This document shows, one piece after another, positions 1-8,158 of a stretch of DNA of 64,000 bases (within the stretch, counting starts at the first letter, position 1; each line of letters begins with the position of its first letter). Made by a program: the position numbers and the translations under genes. This stretch comes from Spirochaetaceae bacterium bin103 (lineage in GTDB: Bacteria; Spirochaetota; Spirochaetia; SZUA-6; Bin103): contig MPNH01000022.1 in the NCBI GenBank assembly GCA_002238925.1, positions 1 to 64,000 of the forward strand, read 5' to 3'. The notes beneath the pieces are model-generated. The model was not told where the DNA came from. It saw only the letters and a program-made list of their open reading frames with translations, and did not search any database.

Positions 1-316
1 TGCGGAGCCTTTGGCTCCATGACTTCGCCCAGCCGCCGTGCGCGCGTGGCTTCACGAGCAGGCTCAGACCGTGCCCACCGTGGCCGTCGCCGAAGCGCCC
101 GGGTCGGTTGACGGTGCGGACGAAGGATGCGCTGAGCCGCTTCGGTCGAGTACGTGTCACGGTCGCGGTGTGGGGCTACGAGGTCCGAGAGCGGTTATCA
201 CTATCGTTAGCACCATAATGGTTAGAATAGGCAGGATGGGATGAATACGTCAACCGTTTAGTACGTACCAATAAACTGTTAATAGCTGACGAATTAACAA
301 CACTTCGTGGGACGGA
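1..316. other. No gene recognised
   Basis: I see no convincing coding sequence. From about 190 to 300 the DNA is clearly AT-richer than the rest of the window, which suits an intergenic or promoter region upstream of the HNH-endonuclease gene. No clear -35/-10 pair or hairpin stands out. Confidence 0.4.
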
Positions 317-374
317 TTGAAACACCAATGTTTTAGCCTGTTCGACTACACGGTGCGGGAATTGCGCTTCTCCG

Positions 375-2633
375 ATGCCGCCGCGCAACGGCGCATCCAG
401 ACCATGCGGCTGTGCCGGCGTCATGGGTGGGTGCGGGCCATGCTGCAGAGCGGCGATGAGTCTGACCGCGACGGCACAGATGGAGACCGCCTTTGCCGCC
501 GCCGAGCGTGAGTGCCGGAGAGCGATCCCGAACGTCGGTCTGGAGCACTGCCACGATCTGCTTGGGCTGCCTGGTTGGCCGAGCGCAGCGTGTGACCGGG
601 ATGCCGATGAGGCGGGAGCGGGAGTGGCCAGCGCCGCGGCGCACGGTCTGGTCGCCGCCGGCCAGCAAGCACGGTCGCCCCGTGACCCCGGACGACACGA
701 AGACCGGCATACCGGCGACCGCTGCAGCCCATCTTCGGACCAGCCGGACACAGTCGATGCCCGCCCGGCAGCAGCGGGTGTGCAGCCGGCGGGCCGATTG
801 GAATCGCACGCCGCCACTTCGGACGCTGCCCCGGCCTCGACACCGGAACGAGTCCCGGACAGGCCGGACTCGAATACCGCCACCCGGCACGCGCCACCGC
901 AAGCGGCGCCGGGGCATGCACCGCGGACCGGGCTCGCCGGTGAGGTGGCGGCACACACGCCGGCAGTGCCGGCGAGCCACGCCGCTACGCAGCACCGCGG
1001 CGCCGGGCATGCCGATGCGCTGCCGGCGCGCCTGGAGTCGAGCGGAGCCGCCTCGCCCTCTCCGGCGCCCTCCCGCGCTCCGGTTCCCGCCGCACCCTCC
1101 TCGGACCAGGGCCCGGCTGCACCTCTTCTGCCCCTGACCAGTCGCACGGCGCGGGTCGTGGCCCCATCGGAGCCGCCGCCTACCGCTACGCTCGCACCGA
1201 AGCCGTCCCGAGGTGATCCGCCGGCCGAACTGTCTGCCGTCCCGGTGTCCGCCGCCGCGCTGCTGCACCCGCAGCGCCAGCGCGAGCTGATCGAGCAGGC
1301 CGCCGGCATGACCACCCGCCAGGTCGCCGGCCTGCTGGCGACCGCCGCTCCCGAGGTGGTGCCGCCGCGCGACACGCTGCGCGCGGTGGCACCCGACCGC
1401 TTTACCTTGAAGGTGAGCATCGACCAGGAGTGCGAGCAGGGACTGCGCCAACTGAAGAACCTGATCTCGCACCTGGACCCGCGCATGTCGTGGGGCGACT
1501 TGGTGGCGCGCCTGGTGCGCGAGGCGGTGGCGCGGCACGACCCGCGCGGCGGCGGTCGCCGACCGGGGCGTGCGGGCAGCACGGCAGCATCGTCGCGGCG
1601 GGAGCGGAGCAGGACACCCTCGGTCGTGCCGGCGGCCGCGCCCGCTGGGGGTGGGAGCGGTGATACTCCGGCGCCGCAGGCCGAAACCGCTGCCGCCCGG
1701 GAGCAGCGCGGGGCCGCGATGTCACCCGACGCTGCCCCCGTTCGCGGTTCCGCACCCACTGCACCGCCAGCCGGCGCGAAGGCAGCCGGCGCAACGGCGC
1801 CCGGCACCCGCGCAGCTACCACTGCTTCGGCCACTCCCGCCGCTGCCGCGGTGCCGGTTGTCGAGTCCCACCCGACAGAATCGACGCCGGAGCCTGATTC
1901 GGCTCCCCCCGCCGCTGCTGCGACGCCAGAGGGTCACAGCGCCGGTGCCCGAGTGCCGTGCCCAGCCCGAACGGTGCCCGATCGTCGGCCACAGGATGTC
2001 GAGCAGGCGGAGCCGGCTGAACAGCCCGAACAACGGAATCAGGCGTCCGGTGCTCTGCTCCTGAGGGGGCCAGCTCCGCTGGCAGGCGGCGCCCGCCAGA
2101 CCGGACCGTCCGGCGCGCCGGACGGGACTGCGGCACCGAAGTCTACCAATGGCGGCGCAGCGGAGGGCTCCGGCGCCCCGCCGGTCCCGCAGGACACTCC
2201 TCCGGCGCCGCAGTTCGCCGGCGGCGGCACAGCCGACGGCACTGACCTCCCGCCGGTCTCGCCGGGCGTTCCTCTGGGGCCGGAGTTGGCAGGCAGCGTG
2301 CCGCCTGTGCATGGCGCGGGAGGCACGCCGGTGGGAGCATCACCGCGGTTCACCGGCGATGCTCCGCGCGGTCCACGCCGGGCGCCGGTGCGGCGCCACA
2401 TTCCCGCTGCTATCCGGCGTCACGTCTGGCTACGCGACGGGGGGCGCTGCTGCTATCGCGATCCGCTCACCGGGCGCCGCTGCAATTCCGCCCACCTGCT
2501 ACAGATCGACCACTTGCTGCCGGTTGCCGAGGGCGGCGGTCCGGAGCCGGAGAACCTGGCCTTATCGTGCTTTGCTCATCACCGCATGCGCCACGGCTAC
2601 GGACCGGCGCCGCCGCCGGAGCCGTCGAGGTAG
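375..2633 (+). CDS. HNH endonuclease-domain protein, probably 5'-frameshifted
   Basis: The C-terminal ~75 residues form an HNH nuclease domain: a Cys-rich start (GGRCCY), then QIDHLLPVAEGG, ENLALSC and FAHHRMRHG supply the His-Asn-His core. Upstream, about residues 295-380 (RELIEQAAGMTTRQVAGLL, then APDRFTLKVSID) match the linker domain usual in this HNH family. Two long Pro/Ala-rich, probably disordered stretches (about residues 60-290 and 385-690) separate the conserved parts. The expected N-terminal motif is visible in another frame at 317-455 (LFDYTVRELRFSDAAAQRRI) and continues in this frame as MSLTATAQMETAFAAAE from about 456. A frameshift therefore lies near 455, and the first ~25 residues of the family seem absent. 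It may be a decaying homing- or mobile-type nuclease gene; DNA cleavage activity is unproven. Confidence 0.6.
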   Translation: MPPRNGASRPCGCAGVMGGCGPCCRAAMSLTATAQMETAFAAAERECRRAIPNVGLEHCHDLLGLPGWPSAACDRDADEAGAGVASAAAHGLVAAGQQARSPRDPGRHEDRHTGDRCSPSSDQPDTVDARPAAAGVQPAGRLESHAATSDAAPASTPERVPDRPDSNTATRHAPPQAAPGHAPRTGLAGEVAAHTPAVPASHAATQHRGAGHADALPARLESSGAASPSPAPSRAPVPAAPSSDQGPAAPLLPLTSRTARVVAPSEPPPTATLAPKPSRGDPPAELSAVPVSAAALLHPQRQRELIEQAAGMTTRQVAGLLATAAPEVVPPRDTLRAVAPDRFTLKVSIDQECEQGLRQLKNLISHLDPRMSWGDLVARLVREAVARHDPRGGGRRPGRAGSTAASSRRERSRTPSVVPAAAPAGGGSGDTPAPQAETAAAREQRGAAMSPDAAPVRGSAPTAPPAGAKAAGATAPGTRAATTASATPAAAAVPVVESHPTESTPEPDSAPPAAAATPEGHSAGARVPCPARTVPDRRPQDVEQAEPAEQPEQRNQASGALLLRGPAPLAGGARQTGPSGAPDGTAAPKSTNGGAAEGSGAPPVPQDTPPAPQFAGGGTADGTDLPPVSPGVPLGPELAGSVPPVHGAGGTPVGASPRFTGDAPRGPRRAPVRRHIPAAIRRHVWLRDGGRCCYRDPLTGRRCNSAHLLQIDHLLPVAEGGGPEPENLALSCFAHHRMRHGYGPAPPPEPSR

Positions 2634-2794
2634 CGCGACCTGCACGCCGTGGCCGCGTTCGGACCTCGCCGCCCATGGCGCACTCCTGCACGCTGTCGTC
2701 GATCACGGCCGTTCTGATTCTGCTGCGTCTGGCGCCCGAAACCCAAAGGGAGAAGGGGGTGGCGGAAAATGGGGGCGGGAGGTTAGGATACGGT

Positions 2795-3298
2795 ATGGCT
2801 GATTCTGCGACCGGTGTCCCGGAGGACACGGTTTATCAATCGAGGGTGCGCGTCGAGCGGATCAAGGGTCCGTTGCGCCGCGCTCACCTGCCGGCCGAGT
2901 CCGACCCGGTACTGTTCGGCGTCCACTCCGAGATCGCCGAACACTACGGGGTCGATCCCGAGGTTCACGAGCCGCACACCACGACGCTCGACTACGTGGT
3001 GGCGGCCGCCGGCGGGTGACTGACCGGCACATTGGGAGGCGCGCTGGAAGCGCGCGATATACCCGCCGGTGAGGGCTTTCTCACGGGCGATACGACCGGA
3101 TATATAGGAAAGGAAGGCTCGGTACTGGTGATCCGGGCCGTGCACGTCGACTACCGTCTGCGGCTGTCCCCGGACAAGCGCGCCGCCGCCGAGCGCGCGC
3201 ATCGGTTTCACGCCGACCGCTGTCCGGTGGCCGTTTCCCTGCGCGGCAGCATTCGCATCACCACCGCCCTGCACCTGGAAGATCTGCCCGCTGGTTAG
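2795..3298 (+). CDS. OsmC-family protein, probable selenoprotein (UGA at 3017-3019 read as Sec)
   Basis: Reading through one in-frame TGA gives a 167-residue protein colinear with the OsmC/Ohr family of thiol-dependent peroxide reductases. The TGA is codon 75, in VAAAGG-U-LTGTLGGALEA, where the family has its catalytic (peroxidatic) cysteine. The second conserved cysteine follows in HADRCPVAVSLRGSI, about residue 140. The frame is the same before and after the TGA and conservation is continuous on both sides, so this is not a frameshift. A 6-bp GC stem-loop lies 20 nt after the TGA. The Sec machinery is encoded at 31.0-35.9 kb. The start ATG at 2795 begins MADSATGVPEDTVYQSRV. Expected role: cytoplasmic reduction of organic hydroperoxides. 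Alternative: a nonsense-mutated pseudogene, unlikely given the exact position of the codon. Confidence 0.8.
3039..3055 (+). promoter_or_regulatory. Candidate bacterial SECIS stem-loop
   Basis: Perfect 6-bp stem GCGCGC (3039-3044 with 3050-3055) closing a 5-nt loop TGGAA. The stem starts 20 nt and the loop 26 nt after the UGA of the OsmC-like gene. Bacterial SECIS elements are short hairpins of this kind placed just downstream of the UGA and bound by SelB; the G-containing loop fits. No covariation evidence is available here. Confidence 0.55.
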
Positions 3299-3381
3299 CC
3301 GACCGGGGGCGGGTAGGTAGGTGAGCGAGGAGCAGCACCGGCAGCCGGGATTGCGTCGTCGCGCGCAGTGCGGGAGGAGTT

Positions 3382-3582
3382 TCACCGTGTGCCGCTCGCG
3401 AACGAACCAAGATCGACGTGCCGGTGCGGGCCGGCGAACTAATGGTCCGCGATGCGCGTCTGCTGCACGCCGCCCACCCCAACGGCAGTGACCGGCGGCG
3501 AAACGTAATCACGCTCCACCCGGTCTACGACGGCCCCGCCCCGCCCCACCGCCGCATGCTGCGGCCCAGGCAGTCGCGATGA
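3382..3582 (+). pseudogene. C-terminal remnant of a phytanoyl-CoA dioxygenase-like gene
   Basis: An open stretch ending at TGA 3580-3582 reads VPVRAGELMVRDARLLHAAH, then PNGSDRRRNVITL. This resembles the last part of PhyH-type Fe(II)/2-oxoglutarate dioxygenases, with the distal iron-binding His (LLHAAHPN) and the Arg that binds 2-oxoglutarate (SDRRRN). No N-terminal half with the H-x-D motif is present upstream, where the OsmC-like gene ends at 3298, so this is a truncated relic. An intact dioxygenase-HEAT gene occurs at 54.2-56.1 kb. Confidence 0.45.
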
Positions 3583-3617
3583 GCCGGAGCGGTCCCCGTT
3601 GACCGCCGAAGCAAAAT

Positions 3618-3635
3618 TGTACAGCATTGCTGTAC
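3618..3635. promoter_or_regulatory. Palindromic operator of the yefM-yoeB pair
   Basis: GTACAG (3619-3624) and CTGTAC (3630-3635) form a perfect inverted repeat with 5-nt spacer CATTG, 14 bp upstream of the antitoxin ATG. It contains the hexamer TGTACA, known as the core of the E. coli yefM operator. It is the likely autoregulatory site for the YefM-YoeB complex. Confidence 0.65.
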
Positions 3636-3649
3636 GGAACAAATCTGCC

Positions 3650-3940
3650 ATGATCAACGAAACAACCTACAGCAACGCGCGCGCCCACCTTGCGGCGCTG
3701 ATGGACCAGGTGACCGACACCCGCGAACCGGTCCTGATTCGCCGGCGCGGCGCGGAGCCGGTGGCGCTAGTCGCGGCTGATGAACTTGCCGGCTGGATGG
3801 AAACCGCCTACCTGCTTCGGTCGCCAAAGAACGCGCAACGCCTGACGGACGCCAACCGACGCGTGACCGCCGGCGAGGGCGCTGATTTGACTATCGGACA
3901 ACTGCGTGAACAGCTCGGCCTCGACCGCGAAGGAACGTGA
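3650..3940 (+). CDS. yefM: YefM/Phd-family antitoxin
   Basis: A 96-residue protein whose start MINETTYSNARAHLAALMDQ is typical of the YefM/Phd DNA-binding fold, followed by REPVLIRRRGAEPVALVAAD and the standard EL-x-x-W-x-ET-x-YLL segment. The C-terminal tail (ADLTIGQLREQLGLDREGT) would wrap the toxin. It is predicted to neutralise the YoeB-like RNase encoded next, whose GTG overlaps this stop by 4 bp, and to repress its own promoter through the palindrome just upstream. ATG 3650 is preferred over in-frame starts further upstream because family homology begins there and the operator lies before it. Confidence 0.85.
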   Translation: MINETTYSNARAHLAALMDQVTDTREPVLIRRRGAEPVALVAADELAGWMETAYLLRSPKNAQRLTDANRRVTAGEGADLTIGQLREQLGLDREGT

Positions 3941-4209
3941 CGGAGACCCGCCGCCAAGATGCGCTGTTCGACCAGAATTGCCTCGATGACCTGGTGTACT
4001 GGGTGCGCACGGACCGGAAACGTGCACTCCGAATCCTCAAATTGATCGAAGCGGTAATCCGAGACCCCTTCGACGGACCGGGCAAACCGGAGCCGCTCCG
4101 CGGGCAACTTGCCGGCGCCTGGTCGCGGCGCATCGATCAGGAACATCGCCTGGTCTATCGAATCGAGGATCGCAGCCTACGCTTTCTCGCGGCCCGGTAT
4201 CACTACTGA
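3937..4209 (+). CDS. yoeB: YoeB/Txe-family mRNA interferase toxin
   Basis: A 90-residue RelE-superfamily toxin. Visible family features: a start leading to [18 protein letters not shown], then [26 protein letters not shown] and the C-terminal ARYHY, where YoeB has its catalytic His-Tyr end. YoeB cleaves mRNA in the ribosomal A site. The gene begins at GTG 3937, overlapping the antitoxin stop (GTGA), so the two are translationally coupled. Length and order (antitoxin first) are normal, and no lesion is seen. Confidence 0.88.
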   Translation: [90 protein letters not shown]

Positions 4210-4266
4210 TCGTCGGTCGCCGCCTCCCTCACCAAATGGCTACAATCAGGAACCGAGAGGACACGT

Positions 4267-6132
4267 ATGGACTACCCGATTACACCGGTCGCCTTCACGG
4301 AGGTGACCTTCGACGACCGCTTCTGGCTGCCGCGCCTCACCACCAACCGCGAGGTCACCATCCCCTACGACTTTCGCAAGTGCGAACAGACCGGCCGCAT
4401 CGACAACTTCGCCAAGGCGGCCGGGCTCATGGAGGGGCCGCATGAGGGCATCTACTTCAACGATTCCGACGTCTTCAAGGTGGTCGAAGGGGCAGCCTAC
4501 TCGCTGCACCTGCACCCCGATCCCGAGCTCGACGCCTACCTCGACGGCCTGATCGCCAAGATCGCCGGCGCCCAGGAGGAGGACGGCTACCTGTACACCG
4601 CGCGCACCATCGACCCCGAGGCGGTGGACCCCGAGCGCGAGGGCCTCACGCGCTGGTCGAACCTGAAGGTGAACCACGAGCTGTACAACGTCGGACACCT
4701 GTACGAGGCAGCGGTGGCGCATTTCCAGGCCACCGGCAAGCGCACCCTGCTGGAGGTGGCGATCCGCAACGCGGAACTGATCGACCAGGTGTTCGGGCCC
4801 GGCAAGCTGAACGACGTGCCGGGCCACGAGGAGATCGAGATCGGTCTGGCCAAGCTGTACCGCGCCACCGGGGAGCGCCGCTACCTGGAGCTGGCGAAGT
4901 TCTTCCTGGACCAGCGCGGCCAGCCGGACCGCGGCAACCTGCAGTCCAACTTCGACAACCCCGGCTACATGCAGGACCACCTGCCGGTGACCGAGCAGCG
5001 CGAGGCGGTCGGGCACGCCGTGCGCGCCGGCTACCTGTACAGTGGCATGGCCGACGTCGCCGCCTGGACCGGGGACCGCGCCTACGTCGATGCGCTCGAC
5101 GCGCTGTGGCACAACGTGGTGGCCGGGCGCATGTACCTCACCGGCGGCATCGGCGCCCACCACCACGGCGAAGCATTCGGCGACGACTACGATCTGCCCA
5201 ACGCCGAGGCCTACGCGGAGACCTGCGCCGCCATCGCCAACGTCCTGTGGAACCACCGCATGTTCCTGCTGCACGGCCACGCAAAGTACCTCGACGTGCT
5301 CGAACGCACCCTCTACAACGGTTTCCTGTCCGGGATCTCGTTGCAGGGCGACACCTTCTTCTACGCCAACCCGCTCGCCTCCGACGGCGAGTGGCCGTTC
5401 AACGTCCAAACCGGCGCCGTGCGTAGCCCCTGGTTCGACTGCTCCTGCTGCCCGACCAACGTGGTGCGGCTGCTGCCGTCGCTGCCCGGCTACGCCTACG
5501 CCCACCGCGGCGGCGACCTGTACGTCAACCTGTACGTGGCCGGCGCCGCCACTGTCCGCACCGCGGCGGGCAGCGTGACCCTTACTCAACACACCGATTA
5601 CCCGTGGTCGGGAGCGACAAGAATCACCATCGACCCGCCCGCGGAGGCGGCGTTCGCGCTCCGCCTCCGCATCCCCGGCTGGGCCCGGAACGAGCCGGTG
5701 CCGAGCCACCTGTACCGCTACCTGGACGCCGCCGGCGATGCGCCGTCCCTGCGCGTGAACGGCGCGCCGGCCAGAATCGAGATGGAGCACGGCTTCGCCG
5801 TCGTCCGGCGCCGCTGGCGACCAGGGGACGTGGTGGAACTGGACCTGCCGATGCCGGTCCGGCGCGTCGTGAGCCACGACGGCGTGACCGGCAACCGCGG
5901 CCGCATCGCCGTGGAGCGCGGACCGCTGGTGTACTGCGCCGAGGGCGCCGACAACGGCGGCAAGGCCCTGGCGCTCTCCCTGCCCGACGCCGCCGTCCTC
6001 ACCGCCGAACACGATCGCGGCCTGCTCGGCGGCGTGACGACGATCCGCGGCGGCGGCCTGACCCTCATCCCCTACTACGCCTGGTCGCATCGCGGCGGCA
6101 GCGAAATGAACGTCTGGCTGCGGCGCGCGTAA
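4267..6132 (+). CDS. Glycoside hydrolase family 127 (beta-L-arabinofuranosidase-like)
   Basis: A 621-residue protein of the GH127 (former DUF1680) type. N-terminal motifs include FDDRFWLPR, KAAGLMEGPHEG and SDVFKVVEGAAYSL. The zinc/nucleophile set is present: E318-T-C320 (EAYAETCAA region) and C394-C395 in CSCCPTN, matching the Glu/Cys ligands of bifidobacterial HypBA1. An (alpha/alpha)6 barrel is followed by beta-sandwich domains, and the size is normal. There is no signal peptide, so it probably acts in the cytoplasm on imported oligosaccharides. It lies 135 bp upstream of a binding-protein transporter (6.3-10.0 kb), a plausible partner. The GH127 family call is firm; the exact sugar (L-arabinofuranose or another furanose) is inferred from family. 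Confidence 0.87.
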   Translation: MDYPITPVAFTEVTFDDRFWLPRLTTNREVTIPYDFRKCEQTGRIDNFAKAAGLMEGPHEGIYFNDSDVFKVVEGAAYSLHLHPDPELDAYLDGLIAKIAGAQEEDGYLYTARTIDPEAVDPEREGLTRWSNLKVNHELYNVGHLYEAAVAHFQATGKRTLLEVAIRNAELIDQVFGPGKLNDVPGHEEIEIGLAKLYRATGERRYLELAKFFLDQRGQPDRGNLQSNFDNPGYMQDHLPVTEQREAVGHAVRAGYLYSGMADVAAWTGDRAYVDALDALWHNVVAGRMYLTGGIGAHHHGEAFGDDYDLPNAEAYAETCAAIANVLWNHRMFLLHGHAKYLDVLERTLYNGFLSGISLQGDTFFYANPLASDGEWPFNVQTGAVRSPWFDCSCCPTNVVRLLPSLPGYAYAHRGGDLYVNLYVAGAATVRTAAGSVTLTQHTDYPWSGATRITIDPPAEAAFALRLRIPGWARNEPVPSHLYRYLDAAGDAPSLRVNGAPARIEMEHGFAVVRRRWRPGDVVELDLPMPVRRVVSHDGVTGNRGRIAVERGPLVYCAEGADNGGKALALSLPDAAVLTAEHDRGLLGGVTTIRGGGLTLIPYYAWSHRGGSEMNVWLRRA

Positions 6133-6267
6133 CCGGCAACCGTTCGGCTCGCCACGGTCACCGCGCCCGAAACGTTTTTTGACCGCTGCCTGCACCGGTG
6201 ATAGGGTGGTGCCAGTTCGCAATGCTGCGCAGGCGTGCACATGCGCCGGCGGCGAGGAGGCAACGCG

Positions 6268-8067
6268 ATGAAGAACGTCTGGTGGGCCGTGACTGTGGCC
6301 CTGTGTCTGACCGCGACCGGCGCTTGGGCCGGCGGCGAGGAGGAAACCGAGACCGCCTCCGCCGAGCCGCGCGAAATGGTGGAAGACCCCACCACCGGCA
6401 AGATGCTGCTCGCGCCGCGCTACGGCGGGTCGATCAGCTACGCGGCGGTCGGGTCGCCGCCGAGTTCCGACACGTGGTTCACCCACCACTCCAACAACGC
6501 CATCAATGGCGTCAACGAGAGTCTCGCCATTGGCGACTGGGGCATCGACCGCGACGTGTACGCCTACGATACCGACGTCATCCCGGTGTCGGTGATGACC
6601 GGTCAACTGGCCGAGAGCTGGACCATGCCCGACGACGTGACCGTGGTCTTCACCATCCGCGACAACGTGTTCTGGCGCGACCGGCCGCCGACCAACGGCC
6701 GCCAACTCACGGCGCACGACATCGTCTACAACTGGCACCGGTACCTCGGGCTCGGGCAGTTTGCCGAGCAGGGGGTATCGCCCTCGCTGGGCGCGGGATA
6801 CGACGGCTTCTACGAGTCGATCACCGCCCCCGACGACCGCACCGTGGTGTTCAAGCTGCCCCGACCCCGGCTCGACCCGCTGTACGACATTTTCTTCCAG
6901 CGCAGCCGGGCGATCTACGCGCCCGAGGTAATCGAGGAGCACGGCGACGTGCAGGACTGGCGCAACAACGTCGGCACCGGCCCGTTCGACCTGGTCGAGT
7001 GGGTGGAAGAGAGCGTGATGGTGTGGAACAAGATCGACGACTACTGGGGCTTCGACGAGAAGTTTCCCGACAATCGCCTGCCCTACATCGACGAGGTGCG
7101 CGCCATCTTCATGAAGGAGCCCGCCGCCCGGATCGCAGCGATCCGCACGCGGCAGGTCGATCACCTCGGCAGCCCCGGCAACAGCCAGATCAACTCGGTC
7201 GACGACGCCAACGCGCTGCGCAAGAGCAACCCCGAGCTGCAGTTCTTCCGGCGCGTGTTCCGCTGCGAGACCTGCATCGGGTTCAACATCGGCAACGAGC
7301 CGTTCGACGACATCAACGTGCGCCGCGCCATGCAGATGGCATTCGACCTGGAAGCCATGAACAACGACTTCTTCGACGGCCAGGCGGACTGGGTGCCGGA
7401 AGGCAGGATCGGCCGCGGCGCCAAGCAGGGGTACTTCACTCCGTTCTCGGAGTGGCCGGAGGAGATCGCGCAGTACTACCGCTACGATCCGGAGCGCGCC
7501 GAGCAGTTGCTCGACGAGGCTGGGTATCCGCGCGGGGAGGACGGCATCCGGTTCCGGACCCAGTACGACGTGTGGGAGGGCCGGCCGCTGCCGTTCTTCG
7601 ACCTGCAGGTCGCTTACTGGCGCGACATCGGCGTTGAGGTGGAGGTGCGGGCGCACGATGGCGCCACCCTGGTTCCGCTGATTCAGAGCAGGGCATACGA
7701 GGGGATGTCGGGGCGCGAGTTGGGCACGTTTACCGGTAATCCGCTCGGTTCGCTGCACGTAGTGGCCTATACCGACGCCACCTGGAACGCCCCCGGGATC
7801 GATGATGCGAAGATGAATGCGCTGCTCGACGCGGCCGCGGCAACCACCGACTTGGCGGAGCACCAGCGGTTGGTCAAGGAGGCGGACCTCCACTTGATCG
7901 CCAACCACTGGTACGGGTGGTCGCACCGGCTGCCGCAGATCTTCGTGTTCCAGCCGTGGATCGTCGGACACAGCGGCGAGCTGCAGCTCGGCAGCATGGA
8001 GCGCGGACCGGTGATGATGGCACGCCTCTGGATCGACCAGGAGTTGAAGGACGAGTACGTCAAGTAG
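6268..8067 (+). CDS. ABC transporter family 5 solute-binding protein (transporter A)
   Basis: A 599-residue extracytoplasmic binding protein (SBP_bac_5). The start ATG 6268 has GAGGAGG 7-8 nt upstream and gives a signal peptide MKNVWWAVTVALCLTATGAWA with a cleavage site after AWA. After an acidic linker comes DPTTGKMLLAPRYGG, a motif shared by all three binding proteins in this window. Family 5 features include VNESLAIGDW, LAESWTMPDDVTVVFTIRD and GTGPFDLVEW. These proteins bind peptides or oligosaccharides in the periplasm. The two following genes encode its permeases. The GH127 neighbour suggests an oligosaccharide ligand, which is inference. Confidence 0.9.
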   Translation: MKNVWWAVTVALCLTATGAWAGGEEETETASAEPREMVEDPTTGKMLLAPRYGGSISYAAVGSPPSSDTWFTHHSNNAINGVNESLAIGDWGIDRDVYAYDTDVIPVSVMTGQLAESWTMPDDVTVVFTIRDNVFWRDRPPTNGRQLTAHDIVYNWHRYLGLGQFAEQGVSPSLGAGYDGFYESITAPDDRTVVFKLPRPRLDPLYDIFFQRSRAIYAPEVIEEHGDVQDWRNNVGTGPFDLVEWVEESVMVWNKIDDYWGFDEKFPDNRLPYIDEVRAIFMKEPAARIAAIRTRQVDHLGSPGNSQINSVDDANALRKSNPELQFFRRVFRCETCIGFNIGNEPFDDINVRRAMQMAFDLEAMNNDFFDGQADWVPEGRIGRGAKQGYFTPFSEWPEEIAQYYRYDPERAEQLLDEAGYPRGEDGIRFRTQYDVWEGRPLPFFDLQVAYWRDIGVEVEVRAHDGATLVPLIQSRAYEGMSGRELGTFTGNPLGSLHVVAYTDATWNAPGIDDAKMNALLDAAAATTDLAEHQRLVKEADLHLIANHWYGWSHRLPQIFVFQPWIVGHSGELQLGSMERGPVMMARLWIDQELKDEYVK

Positions 8068-8158
8068 GCGCATCGCCTTCCAGTTCATGACGCCGCAGTG
8101 GGATGTTGGCTCAGCCGGCATTCCACTGCGGTCTCGATAGTGCCCCGAGGGCATACGC

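Noticed and set aside
176-1834. Long minus-strand open frames opposite the HNH gene
   Set aside because: Ser/Arg/Ala-rich translations with no recognisable domain; they mirror the Ala/Pro-rich linkers on the plus strand, which carries the HNH motifs.
4246-8154. A 1302-codon open frame on the minus strand
   Set aside because: It is antisense to the GH127 and binding-protein genes, which have clear family motifs. The frame is open only because of extreme GC at third codon positions, and its translation is His/Val/Arg-rich without motifs.
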